53,969 nucleotides of DNA, from NCBI GenBank assembly GCA_964578975.1, contig CAZOFA010000003.1, positions 1 to 53,969 on the forward strand, written 5' to 3'. How positions within the stretch are numbered: the stretch's first letter is position 1; every line of letters starts with the position of its first letter. The position numbers and the translations under genes are program-made. The DNA is from CAYRUP01 sp964578975 (GTDB lineage Bacteria > Pseudomonadota > Gammaproteobacteria > DSM-16500). This document shows positions 7,818 to 16,687 of the stretch, in pieces. The notes below the pieces were generated by a model, which was not told the DNA's origin, ran no database searches, and saw only the letters and a program-made list of their open reading frames with translations.

Positions 7818-9080
7818 TTAACCAGAAACACGCTGAATACGCGCGCCCAATTGAGAAAGTTTTTCTTCAATACATTCATAACCACGATCGATATGATAAA
7901 TCCGATCGACCGTTGTTTCACCCACCGCCGCAAGTCCGGCAAGTACTAAACTGGCGGAAGCACGTAAATCAGTCGCCATCGTCTGAGCACCTTGTAAACT
8001 ACCCACACCCGTACAAATCGCAGAATTTCCCTTCAACGCAATTTGTGCTCCCATGCGTTGTAACTCTTGCACGTGCATAAAACGATTTTCAAAAATGGTT
8101 TCAGTGATAATACCAATGCCGTCGCTGATGGAATTCATTGCCATGAATTGCGCTTGCATATCCGTTGGGAAAGCCGGATAAGGCGCGGTACTCACATTGA
8201 CAGCAATCGGTCGATTACCTTTCATATCAAGGCTAATCCAATCAGGGCCTGTTTCAATATAAGCGCCTGCCTCAGACAGTTTTGTTAAAATTGCTTCGAG
8301 CGATTCTGGACGTGCATTTTTTAATTTGACTTTGCCGCGCGTAATAGCCGCTGCTGTCAAATAGGTGCCGGTTTCAATGCGATCAGGCATGACTTGATAA
8401 CTGCCACCCGATAATTCATCGACACCGTCAATCGTAATGATAGAAGTTCCAGCGCCACTGATTTTAGCGCCTAAGGTATTTAAGAAATTCGCTAAATCTT
8501 CCACTTCAGGTTCGCGCGCGGCATTCAAAATGGTGGTGGTACCTTTTGCTAATACAGCTGCCATCATGATGTTTTCAGTACCGGTGACGGTAATTAAATC
8601 CATGTTAATGGTGGCGCCTTGTAAGCGTTTTTTTGTTTTTGCTTTTATATACCCACCTTCGACCCGAATCTCAGCACCCATTGCCTGCATACCTTTCAAA
8701 TGCTGATCAACAGGACGCGTACCGATCGCGCAGCCGCCGGGAAGTGAGACATCTGCTTCGCCAAAACGACCCAATAAAGGGCCCAGCACTAATATCGACG
8801 CCCGCATGGTGCGCACCAATTCATAGGGTGCGTGATAAGAATTCACATTGCTGGCATCCACTTCCACATTCGAACGTTCATCCAATGTCAGATGCACGCC
8901 CATTTGCCCCAACAGGCTCATCGTCGTCGTGACGTCGTGCAAATGAGGAATGTTGCAAATTCGCACCGGCGCACCGGTGAGCAGGGAGGCGGTCAAAATG
9001 GGTAACGCAGCATTTTTTGCGCCTGAAATACGAATTTCACCGTTGAGAGGGACATTGCCGCGAATGATTAATTTATCCAT
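7818..9080 (-). CDS. murA: UDP-N-acetylglucosamine 1-carboxyvinyltransferase
   Basis: MurA transfers enolpyruvate from PEP to UDP-GlcNAc, the first committed step of peptidoglycan synthesis. The 420-residue product has the expected length. K22/N23 lie in SGAKNAALPI. The catalytic cysteine is C117 in LPGGCAIGTRP, equivalent to E. coli C115, the residue alkylated by fosfomycin. The PYPAFPTDMQAQF loop carries the general-base aspartate. It lies nine bases downstream of ibaG on the same strand, the usual ibaG-murA order of gammaproteobacteria. A protein this well conserved leaves little doubt. Confidence 0.97.
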   Translation of the reverse strand: MDKLIIRGNVPLNGEIRISGAKNAALPILTASLLTGAPVRICNIPHLHDVTTTMSLLGQMGVHLTLDERSNVEVDASNVNSYHAPYELVRTMRASILVLGPLLGRFGEADVSLPGGCAIGTRPVDQHLKGMQAMGAEIRVEGGYIKAKTKKRLQGATINMDLITVTGTENIMMAAVLAKGTTTILNAAREPEVEDLANFLNTLGAKISGAGTSIITIDGVDELSGGSYQVMPDRIETGTYLTAAAITRGKVKLKNARPESLEAILTKLSEAGAYIETGPDWISLDMKGNRPIAVNVSTAPYPAFPTDMQAQFMAMNSISDGIGIITETIFENRFMHVQELQRMGAQIALKGNSAICTGVGSLQGAQTMATDLRASASLVLAGLAAVGETTVDRIYHIDRGYECIEEKLSQLGARIQRVSG

Positions 9081-9089
9081 AAAGTTTGC

Positions 9090-9341
9090 TCATTTATTGA
9101 CCGTGTGATTTCGCCATTCATCAGGCGTAAATGTTTTGATTGAGAGTGCATGAATCGTTCCATCCTGCATGCGATTGCCCAGGGTTGCATAAACCATTTG
9201 TTGTTTTTGAATACGGTTCTTACCGGAAAATTCCGGTGTAACCACAGTGGCATTAAAATGTACACCATCTTCTCCTTCCACGATGGCAATACACTGAGTT
9301 AAACTCGTCTCAATTAATTGTTGAATTTCTTTGGCTTGCAT
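9090..9341 (-). CDS. ibaG: BolA-family protein IbaG
   Basis: This 83-residue BolA-like protein has EGEDGVHFNATVV, RIQKQQMVYATLG and IHALSIKTFTPDEW, close to E. coli IbaG (YrbA). BolA proteins bind monothiol glutaredoxins through a shared [2Fe-2S] cluster. E. coli IbaG lies beside murA and is linked to acid stress, and the same adjacency is seen here. The start ATG has AAAGGAAAA upstream. The usual C in BolA is replaced by H (GVHFNA), as in IbaG. Confidence 0.9.
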   Translation of the reverse strand: MQAKEIQQLIETSLTQCIAIVEGEDGVHFNATVVTPEFSGKNRIQKQQMVYATLGNRMQDGTIHALSIKTFTPDEWRNHTVNK

Positions 9342-9409
9342 ATCTATTTTCCTTTGCTGTGCAGGTTAGCGTATGAAGATGAGATCGTCAAATTAAAGAG
9401 GCAAAAATA

Positions 9410-9961
9410 TTGAAAATTCAGTTACCCGAAGGGTTATTATTAGCAGCAGACTACATCCCTTCGCCCCATTGTGATCAGCGCCCTGAGAATATGCCTATTG
9501 ATATGCTGGTGATTCATAACATTAGCCTGCCGCCCGGGCAATTTGGATCAGACGACGTCAAAAATTTTTTTTGCGGAACATTAGATTCCACGCATCATCC
9601 GTATTTTGCCACCATCGCAACCCTCAGAGTTTCCGCGCATTTATTTATTCGACGCACAGGCGACATTATCCAATTTGTGCCTTTTCAAAAACGTGCTTGG
9701 CATGCGGGACAATCGTATTTTCAAGGACGTGAACGCTGCAATGATTTTTCGATTGGCATTGAATTAGAAGGCACCGATGATCTGCCTTATGAAAAAATTC
9801 AATATGAAAAATTGGCATCGATCATCCCCGTCTTACTGCAAACTTATCCTGAGATGAAACGTGAACACATAGTGGGTCATTCGGATATTGCGCCCGGCAG
9901 AAAAACCGATCCTGGCCCGGTTTTCGATTGGAATTATTTGGATTGTTTGTTGGCGGATTAG
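9410..9961 (+). CDS. ampD: 1,6-anhydro-N-acetylmuramyl-L-alanine amidase
   Basis: AmpD is the cytoplasmic zinc amidase that removes the stem peptide from anhydro-muropeptides during peptidoglycan recycling; its loss induces ampC in bacteria with AmpR. The 183-residue product has zinc ligands H36 (VIHNISLPP), H157 and D167 (GHSDIAPGRKTDPG), and the catalytic glutamate in GIELEGTDD. Length and spacing match AmpD and not the longer periplasmic AmiD. The start is TTG 9410, with AGAGG eight bases upstream. It is followed by ampE 42 bases on, the classic ampDE operon. No ampC or ampR was seen here. Confidence 0.95.
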   Translation: MKIQLPEGLLLAADYIPSPHCDQRPENMPIDMLVIHNISLPPGQFGSDDVKNFFCGTLDSTHHPYFATIATLRVSAHLFIRRTGDIIQFVPFQKRAWHAGQSYFQGRERCNDFSIGIELEGTDDLPYEKIQYEKLASIIPVLLQTYPEMKREHIVGHSDIAPGRKTDPGPVFDWNYLDCLLAD

Positions 9962-10003
9962 CAGATAAAATTTCTCCCAGTTGCTGTATAAGGATAATTT
10001 TTC

Positions 10004-10816
10004 ATGACGTTTATCATTACATTCATTGCATTGGTCATTGAACGTTTTTTCCATTGGAATCAGTTACGCCAATGGCGTTGGTTGACCTATTACCAACGTC
10101 AATTGAGTCATTCACGCCTGGCTAATTGGCCCGCGTTTTTATTACTGATGATTACGATTTTGCCGTTAATTCTGATCGTGGCGCTCATCAATTATTTCTT
10201 GAATGGATGGTTTTACGGCATTTTAAAATTGATCTTTGGCGTGATTGTGTTGTTGTATTGTCTGGGGCCGCATAATTTATGGATGCAAGTTTATCAGTGC
10301 ATTAATCATTTTAATAAAGAAGATCCCAATCAAGCCGTGGCGACCGCTGACAAAGCATTTCACATCGGACAACCTGAAAATGCAGACGCTTTTCATCGAG
10401 CACTGATTCGCGCCATTTTTGTCGCCGCCAATAAACGTATATTTGCCGTGATATTTTGGTTTATTTTATTGGGACCTGCGGGTGCTGTGTTGTATCGTTC
10501 CGTCGCCTTATTGAGTACCCAGTCGTCACTTGGATTAACGGCGTTTGCCAACAAACTATTGCATTTACTCGATTGGATTCCGATTCGTCTACTCACGTTT
10601 ATTTTTGCGTTGATGGGACATTTTACGCGTGTGTTCATCCAATGGAAGCAATATGTTTTCAAAGGACTTGAATTCAATGAAACATTATTAGTCGATGCCG
10701 GCATGGCATCGTTAGATTTTTCCGAGGACGCGTCCGTAGAAAAAGATGCTATTCGGTTACTGGATCGTGTTTTTGTAGCGGGTTTAGTATTATTAGCAAT
10801 TCTTGCTATGATATGA
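10004..10816 (+). CDS. ampE: AmpE-like inner-membrane protein
   Basis: This 270-residue membrane protein has about four or five hydrophobic segments (near residues 1-15, 44-67, 72-88, 145-165, 250-270). The N-terminal FIALVIERFFHW and internal LGPHNLWMQV resemble AmpE, a CobD-related inner-membrane protein encoded after ampD whose biochemical role is unsettled. The C-terminus is a single hydrophobic helix (VFVAGLVLLAILAMI). AAGGA lies before the ATG. The position after ampD supports the call more than any single motif does. Confidence 0.85.
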   Translation: MTFIITFIALVIERFFHWNQLRQWRWLTYYQRQLSHSRLANWPAFLLLMITILPLILIVALINYFLNGWFYGILKLIFGVIVLLYCLGPHNLWMQVYQCINHFNKEDPNQAVATADKAFHIGQPENADAFHRALIRAIFVAANKRIFAVIFWFILLGPAGAVLYRSVALLSTQSSLGLTAFANKLLHLLDWIPIRLLTFIFALMGHFTRVFIQWKQYVFKGLEFNETLLVDAGMASLDFSEDASVEKDAIRLLDRVFVAGLVLLAILAMI

Positions 10817-10853
10817 AATCTTGTGTTTTGTTTTAAGAAATCAGGAAAAAAGT

Positions 10854-13502
10854 ATGTCCAAAATGCAAGACGATATTGATCCAGTTGAAACGAAAGAATG
10901 GTTAGATGCGTATGCGTCGCTGCTGAAATATGAAGGATCCGAACGCGCGAATTTTATCCTGCAACAATTATTAATGGCGGCTGGAGAAACTGCGGTCGGT
11001 AGTTTGTCGACCCCGTATTGCAACACGATTACGCCCTCCGAACAACCTAACTATCCAGGTGATCTTGCACTCGAACAAAAAATTGATGCCATCATTCGCT
11101 GGAATGCAATTGCGATGGTGTTGCGCGCAAAAAAAGAAGCGGGCGGTGTGGGTGGACATTTATCTTCATATGCATCAATTGCCACGTTGTATGAAGTCGG
11201 TTTGAATCATTTTTTTCGCGGTGCGACAGAAGGAAAACCAGGCGATTTAATTTATTTTCAGGGGCATTCCTCTGAAGGAAATTATGCGCGCGCATTTTTA
11301 GAAGGTCGCCTCAACGAAAAACATTTAAAAAATTTTCGTCAAGAAGTGCAAGGTCATGGCGTTTCATCTTATCCGCATCCTTGGTTAATGCCGGAATTTT
11401 GGCAATTTGCCACCGTGTCATTAGGACTCGGGCCCTTGCAAGGAATTTATCAAGCACGTTTTTTAAAATATTTAGAAAATCGCGGTTTTATTAAACCCAA
11501 TGATCGCAAAGTGTGGGTATTTTGCGGTGATGGTGAAATGGATGAAGTGGATTCGTTAGGTGCGCTCACGGTTGCCTCGCGTGAAGCATTAGACAATATT
11601 ATTTTTGTCGTAAATTGTAACTTACAACGTTTAGATGGATTAGTGCGTGGCAATGGCAACATCGTGCAAGAACTCGAAGGTGTTTTTCGTGGTGCCGGTT
11701 GGAATGTCATTAAAGTTCTCTGGGATAGTCATTGGGATAAGATTTTTGCGAAAGATAAAAAAGGATTATTATTAAAACGTTTAAGCCAAGTCATCGATGG
11801 CCAATTACAACATGCGTATGTGCAAGGCGGAGCGTACATGCGCGAATTTTTATGCGGATCCGATGAAGAATTGAAAAAAATGCTCGCCGAATTTTCTGAT
11901 GACGAATTAGGTCAGTTACATCGCGGTGGACATGATCCCATAAAAATTTATGCCGCGTATGCTAAAGCAGTCAAACAAAAAGGACCCACTGTTATTTTGG
12001 CATTAGCCGTGAAAGGATATGGTTTAGGTACAAAAGGTGCTGAGTCGCGCAATGTCGCACACAATCAACTTGAAATGACAGAAGAAGAATTAAAAACATT
12101 TCGTGAACGTTTTAAATTACCCTTATCCGATGCACAATTGACACAATTAAGTTTTTACAAATCCACTGAAGATGCACCCGAAGTCAAATATTTGCATGCA
12201 CAACGGAAAAAATTAAATGGTTATTTGCCCGCGCGTCTTGTCAGCAAACATGCATTAAAAATCCCTGAACTATCGATATTTGATGCTGTTTTAAAAGGCA
12301 CAGGTGATCGCACCATGTCAACGACGATGGTACTGGGTCGTATTTTTAATGCGTTGCTGAAAGATGAAAATATGGGTCCACGTCTTGTGCCCATATTCTC
12401 AGACGAAGTACGCACCTTTGGTTTAGAAAGTTTATTTCGTCAAATTGGAATTTATTCTCACGTCGGACAACTGTATACACCCGAAGATAAAGAACAATTG
12501 CTTTATTATCGCGAAACGAAAGATGGACAATTGCTTGAAGAAGGCATCACTGAGGCGGGTTGCATGGCATCTTGGATTGCAGCAGCCACTTCTTATTCCA
12601 CGCATCAAACACTCATGATTCCGTTTTTTACATATTATTCGATGTTTGGTTTTCAACGGGTGGGGGATTTAATTTGGGCGGCGAGTGATATGCGCGCACG
12701 CGGATTTTTAATTGGTGCGACGGCGGGACGCACCACACTGGAAGGCGAAGGGTTACAACATCAAGACGGACAAAGTTTATTGGCCGCATCCGCTGTGCCC
12801 ACGTGTCGTGCGTATGACCCGGCATTTGGTTATGAAATGGCGGTGATTATTCATCACGGCCTCAAAGTCATGTATGAAGAAGAACAAGATGTGATTTTTT
12901 ATTTGATGGCGATGAATGAAAAATATATTCAACCCGAAATGCCGAAAGACGCGGAAGAGGGCATCATCAAGGGAATGTATTTATTCAAGCATGCGGGAAA
13001 AGCAAAACTAAAAGTTCAATTACTCGGAAGTGGCGCCATTTTACGTGAAGTGATTGCAGCAGCAGAATTATTAGAAAAAGATTTTTCGGTGGCAGCGGAT
13101 ATTTGGAGCGTCACGAGTTATTGTGAATTGCGCCGTGAAGGTTTGTCGATTGAGCGTGAGAATCGGTTAGCACTCGAACACAAAGCGAAAAAAAGTTATG
13201 TTGAAACCTGTTTACAAAAACATGAAGGCCCGATTATTGCAGCGACGGATTATGTACGCGCGTATGCAGATTTAATTCGTCCGTTTATTTCACGTTCTTA
13301 TACCGTGTTGGGAACTGATGGTTTTGGCCGCAGTGATACACGCGAGCAATTGCGTCATTTCTTTGAAGTGGATCGTTATCATATTGCAGTGGCTGCGTTG
13401 TATGCACTCGCAACTGAAAAAGCGATCCCCATGAGTCAAGTGAATGATGCAATGAAAAAATATAAAATTGATCCGAAAAAACCGGATCCAGTGACAGTTT
13501 AA
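10854..13502 (+). CDS. aceE: Pyruvate dehydrogenase E1 component (homodimeric)
   Basis: E1 decarboxylates pyruvate with thiamine diphosphate and acetylates the lipoyl group of E2. The 882-residue product is near the 887 of E. coli AceE and collinear with it: GGHLSSYAS, YFQGHSSEGNYARAFLEGRL, the ThDP motif GDGEMDE ending in NCNLQRLDG, and the C-terminal GTDGFGRSDTREQLRHFFEVD. The start ATG 10854 (MSKMQDDIDPVETKEW) has AGGAAAA upstream; an in-frame TTG at 10821 is less likely. It is the first gene of aceE-aceF-lpd. A pdhR regulator is not adjacent: ampE lies 37 bases upstream, so transcription may begin inside or before ampDE. Confidence 0.97.
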   Translation: MSKMQDDIDPVETKEWLDAYASLLKYEGSERANFILQQLLMAAGETAVGSLSTPYCNTITPSEQPNYPGDLALEQKIDAIIRWNAIAMVLRAKKEAGGVGGHLSSYASIATLYEVGLNHFFRGATEGKPGDLIYFQGHSSEGNYARAFLEGRLNEKHLKNFRQEVQGHGVSSYPHPWLMPEFWQFATVSLGLGPLQGIYQARFLKYLENRGFIKPNDRKVWVFCGDGEMDEVDSLGALTVASREALDNIIFVVNCNLQRLDGLVRGNGNIVQELEGVFRGAGWNVIKVLWDSHWDKIFAKDKKGLLLKRLSQVIDGQLQHAYVQGGAYMREFLCGSDEELKKMLAEFSDDELGQLHRGGHDPIKIYAAYAKAVKQKGPTVILALAVKGYGLGTKGAESRNVAHNQLEMTEEELKTFRERFKLPLSDAQLTQLSFYKSTEDAPEVKYLHAQRKKLNGYLPARLVSKHALKIPELSIFDAVLKGTGDRTMSTTMVLGRIFNALLKDENMGPRLVPIFSDEVRTFGLESLFRQIGIYSHVGQLYTPEDKEQLLYYRETKDGQLLEEGITEAGCMASWIAAATSYSTHQTLMIPFFTYYSMFGFQRVGDLIWAASDMRARGFLIGATAGRTTLEGEGLQHQDGQSLLAASAVPTCRAYDPAFGYEMAVIIHHGLKVMYEEEQDVIFYLMAMNEKYIQPEMPKDAEEGIIKGMYLFKHAGKAKLKVQLLGSGAILREVIAAAELLEKDFSVAADIWSVTSYCELRREGLSIERENRLALEHKAKKSYVETCLQKHEGPIIAATDYVRAYADLIRPFISRSYTVLGTDGFGRSDTREQLRHFFEVDRYHIAVAALYALATEKAIPMSQVNDAMKKYKIDPKKPDPVTV

Positions 13503-13514
13503 GGAGGGTTCCCC

Positions 13515-14798
13515 TTGGCCACAAAGATTATTAAAGTGCCTGATTTGGGCGGCGCAACGGATGTTGTCGTTATTGAAGTGCTCGTCAAAGTGGGTGACTC
13601 GGTAAAAGTTGATACGCCGTTACTGACATTAGAATCCGATAAAGCCACGATGGATTTGCCGTGTACGGATGAAGGCGTTGTGAAAGAAATTAAAGTCAAA
13701 GTGAATGATAAAATTTCTGAAGGCACGGCGGTGTTAGTGCTTGAAACAGAAAAAGCAGCAGAAAAATCAGAGCCTAGCAAAAAACCGGCCAGTGAAACGC
13801 CTACACAAGAAAAAAAATCTGCACCAGTTGAAAAAAGCGCGCCGGAAAAACCCCAACCGAAAAAAGTTGAAGAAAAGGAAGAGGAAGAAGATTCCGTTGA
13901 ATCAACCGATATCGCTATTCATTCAGGTCCTGCCGTACGCAAACTCGCGCGCGAATTAGGGATTGATTTGAATTTAATTTCAGGTTCAGGGCCTAAATCA
14001 CGCATTTTAAGAGAAGATGTGACAGCTTACGCGAAGTCGCGTTTAAGTGGGACGTCAACCGCAGGATTACCCAGCGCGCCTAGTGTAGATTTTGCAAAAT
14101 TTGGTCCAGTTGAAACCGTTGCTTTATCACGCATCAAAAAAATCTCGGGAAAAAATTTACATCGTAATTGGATGTTAGTGCCGCACGTGACGCAATTTGG
14201 TGAAGCGGATATCACCACACTGGAAGAGTTTCGGCAAATTCAAAAATCTCGCCTAGAAAAACAAAATATTAAATTAACTCCGCTCGTTTTTATTTTAAAA
14301 GCGGTCGTCGCCGCGTTGAAAAAATTCCCAGAGTTTAATGCATCACTCGATGCCAGTGGCGAAAATCTCATTTTGAAAAATTATTTTCATATTGGTGTCG
14401 CGGTCGACACACCGGACGGATTAGTGGTGCCGGTGATTCGTGATGTGGATAAAAAAGTGATGATTAATCTCGCTAAAGAATTAGGCGAATTAAGTGAGAA
14501 AGCGCGTAAAAAACAATTAACGCCGCAAGATATGCAGGGCGGATGTTTTTCGATTTCGAGTTTGGGTGGAATTGGTGGCAGCGCATTTACACCAATTGTG
14601 AACATGCCAGAAGTGGCTATTTTAGGTGTATCCAAATCATCAATCAAACCCGTCTATGAAAACGGTGAATTTGTCCCGCGACTGATGTTGCCATTGTCAT
14701 TGTCCTATGATCATCGCGTCATTGATGGTGCGCAAGGCGCGCGGTTCATCATGTGTTTAATTGAAATGCTTTCTGATATTCGGAATTTATTATTATAA
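13515..14798 (+). CDS. aceF: Dihydrolipoamide acetyltransferase (E2) with a single lipoyl domain
   Basis: E2 forms the core of the pyruvate dehydrogenase complex and passes the acetyl group to CoA. Domains in order: one lipoyl domain (residues 1-80; lipoyl lysine K43 in ESDKATMDLP), a Lys/Glu/Pro-rich linker (83-133), the E1/E3-binding domain (about 137-172, GPAVRKLARELGIDL), and the catalytic domain (200-427) with SYDHRVIDG, catalytic H400. E. coli AceF has three lipoyl domains and about 630 residues; this one has 427. The start is TTG 13515 with a strong AAGGAGG eight bases upstream. It is twelve bases after aceE. Confidence 0.96.
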   Translation: MATKIIKVPDLGGATDVVVIEVLVKVGDSVKVDTPLLTLESDKATMDLPCTDEGVVKEIKVKVNDKISEGTAVLVLETEKAAEKSEPSKKPASETPTQEKKSAPVEKSAPEKPQPKKVEEKEEEEDSVESTDIAIHSGPAVRKLARELGIDLNLISGSGPKSRILREDVTAYAKSRLSGTSTAGLPSAPSVDFAKFGPVETVALSRIKKISGKNLHRNWMLVPHVTQFGEADITTLEEFRQIQKSRLEKQNIKLTPLVFILKAVVAALKKFPEFNASLDASGENLILKNYFHIGVAVDTPDGLVVPVIRDVDKKVMINLAKELGELSEKARKKQLTPQDMQGGCFSISSLGGIGGSAFTPIVNMPEVAILGVSKSSIKPVYENGEFVPRLMLPLSLSYDHRVIDGAQGARFIMCLIEMLSDIRNLLL

Positions 14799-14816
14799 AG
14801 TTTAAGGAACAAAAAA

Positions 14817-16241
14817 ATGAGTAAACTTGAAACTGAAGTTGTTGTCATTGGTAGCGGCCCGGGTGGTTATACTGCAGCATTTCGCGCAGCTGATTTAGGG
14901 AAAAAAGTTATTTTAGTCGAACGTTATGAAAATATTGGCGGCGTTTGTTTGAATGTCGGTTGTATTCCTTCAAAAGCATTATTGCATGCGGCGAAAGTGT
15001 TGGATGAAGCGCATGAAATGTCAGCGTGCGGCATTGATTTTGGTAAACCCAACATTGATACCAAAAAATTATGTGACTGGAAAAACAAAGTCGTGAGTCG
15101 CTTAACCGGCGGATTGAAATCGCTCGCGAAACAACGCAAAGTTGAAATCATTCAAGGGGTCGGCCAATTTATTTCAAGTCATGAGCTTGCTGTCGATAAA
15201 CAAACAATTAAATTTGACAATGCGATTATTGCTATCGGTTCACGCCCAGTTAAATTACCTTTCTTACCCGATGATCCACGCATTATCGATTCAACCGGCG
15301 CACTGCAACTTGAGGACACAGCCTGCAAGATGTTAGTGATTGGGGGTGGCATTATTGGTCTGGAGATGGCGACGGTGTATCAGCAATTAGGCGCTGAAAT
15401 TACGATTGTGGAATTGATGGATCAAATTATTCCGGGCGCTGATCGCGATGTGATTATGCCGTTGTATAAACGCATTCAAAAACGTTATAAATCCATTTTA
15501 TTAAAAACAAAAGTCACAAAAGTTGAAGCAAAAAAAGATGGGCTCTATGTCACATTCGAAGGCGAAGGTGCACCCGAAAAACCGGAACGATTTGATCGTA
15601 TTCTGAGTGCTGTCGGACGACGCCCGAATGGAGATCAAATTGCTGCTGACAAAGCCGGCGTTAAATTAGATGAACGTGGATTTATCCCAGTGGATAAACA
15701 ATTACGCACTAATGTTCCGCATATTTTTGCGATTGGCGATGTGTGTGGAATGCCGATGTTAGCGCATAAAGCAATTCCCGAAGGACGTGTCGCCGCTGAA
15801 GTGATTGCCGGCAAAAAACATACCTTCGAACCTAAATGCATTCCAAGTGTTGCTTACACCGATCCAGAAGTTGCATGGGTGGGTCTCACAGAAAATGAAG
15901 CGAAAGCGAAGGGCATTAAATATGGCAAAGGCACATTTCCTTGGGCAGCGAGTGGGCGCTCACTGAGTCTTGGGCGCGATGAAGGGCTAACAAAATTATT
16001 GGTGGATGAAACTACCCATCGTGTGATTGGGGGTGCAGCTGTTGGACCGAATGCCGGTGAATTAGTGGCTGAAATTGGTTTGGCGATTGAAATGGGTTGT
16101 GATGTGGAAGATATTAGCTTGACGATTCATCCGCATCCCACGTTATCAGAAACGGTGGCGATGGCGGCTGAAGTATTTGAAGGCACGATCACCGATTTGT
16201 ATTTGCCGAAGAAAAAAACTGAAACGACTGCGACCACTTGA
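14817..16241 (+). CDS. lpd: Dihydrolipoamide dehydrogenase (E3)
   Basis: This flavoprotein reoxidises dihydrolipoamide with NAD and is shared by the pyruvate and 2-oxoglutarate complexes and the glycine cleavage system. The 474-residue product has the FAD motif GSGPGGYTAA, the redox disulfide C44/C49 in GGVCLNVGCIPSK, the NAD motif IGGGIIGLEMA, the second FAD motif IFAIGDVCG, and the active-site His-Glu pair in HPHPTLSE. It is third in the aceEF-lpd operon. Its TGA overlaps the ATG of rimI, so the two are probably translationally coupled. Confidence 0.97.
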   Translation: MSKLETEVVVIGSGPGGYTAAFRAADLGKKVILVERYENIGGVCLNVGCIPSKALLHAAKVLDEAHEMSACGIDFGKPNIDTKKLCDWKNKVVSRLTGGLKSLAKQRKVEIIQGVGQFISSHELAVDKQTIKFDNAIIAIGSRPVKLPFLPDDPRIIDSTGALQLEDTACKMLVIGGGIIGLEMATVYQQLGAEITIVELMDQIIPGADRDVIMPLYKRIQKRYKSILLKTKVTKVEAKKDGLYVTFEGEGAPEKPERFDRILSAVGRRPNGDQIAADKAGVKLDERGFIPVDKQLRTNVPHIFAIGDVCGMPMLAHKAIPEGRVAAEVIAGKKHTFEPKCIPSVAYTDPEVAWVGLTENEAKAKGIKYGKGTFPWAASGRSLSLGRDEGLTKLLVDETTHRVIGGAAVGPNAGELVAEIGLAIEMGCDVEDISLTIHPHPTLSETVAMAAEVFEGTITDLYLPKKKTETTATT

Positions 16242-16687
16242 TGGTAAGAAATATCACGGAAAAGGATGTCCCACGTTTGGTGGCCATTGAGCAGATGACT
16301 CAAGCGGCCCCCTGGTCAGAAGAAATTTTTAAACGTTGTTTGACGTTGGGCTATGATTGTTGGGGCATCGATCGGGATGATCAGTTAATTGCATTTATCA
16401 TGATGTCGTCCAATGTGACGGGCGAACATCATATTTTAAATTTGTGTGTCGTGCCAGAACATCAACGCAAAGGATTAGGGCGTGAATTATTAATTTATGC
16501 ATTAACGCAAGCGAAAAAAAATAACGCGGGAATTGTTTATCTTGAAGTGCGTCGTTCAAATCATGCCGCCATTCAGCTTTATCAAAAAATGGGATTCGTG
16601 CAAATTAGTGAGCGAAAAGATTATTATCCCATGCCAACTGGACGCGAAGATGCATGGGTGTTTGCAAAAGATATAGGAGTGAAGTAG
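16241..16687 (+). CDS. rimI: Ribosomal protein S18 alanine N-acetyltransferase
   Basis: This GNAT acetyltransferase of 148 residues acetylates the N-terminal alanine of S18 in the model organisms. The acetyl-CoA loop is VVPEHQRKGLGRELL; the RimI-type end is YLEVRRSNHAAIQLYQKMGF then ERKDYYP and DAWVFAKD. The N-terminus has the APWSEEIF motif typical of RimI. The start is ATG 16241, overlapping the lpd stop (TGATG); a TTG at 16238 is in frame. The prfC start follows its stop directly, so the run lpd-rimI-prfC looks like one transcript. Confidence 0.9.
   Translation: MVRNITEKDVPRLVAIEQMTQAAPWSEEIFKRCLTLGYDCWGIDRDDQLIAFIMMSSNVTGEHHILNLCVVPEHQRKGLGRELLIYALTQAKKNNAGIVYLEVRRSNHAAIQLYQKMGFVQISERKDYYPMPTGREDAWVFAKDIGVK

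Noticed and set aside
7796..8932. Several open frames on the plus strand across murA
   Set aside because: They are antisense to a perfectly conserved MurA; their products are low-complexity and have no ribosome binding sites.
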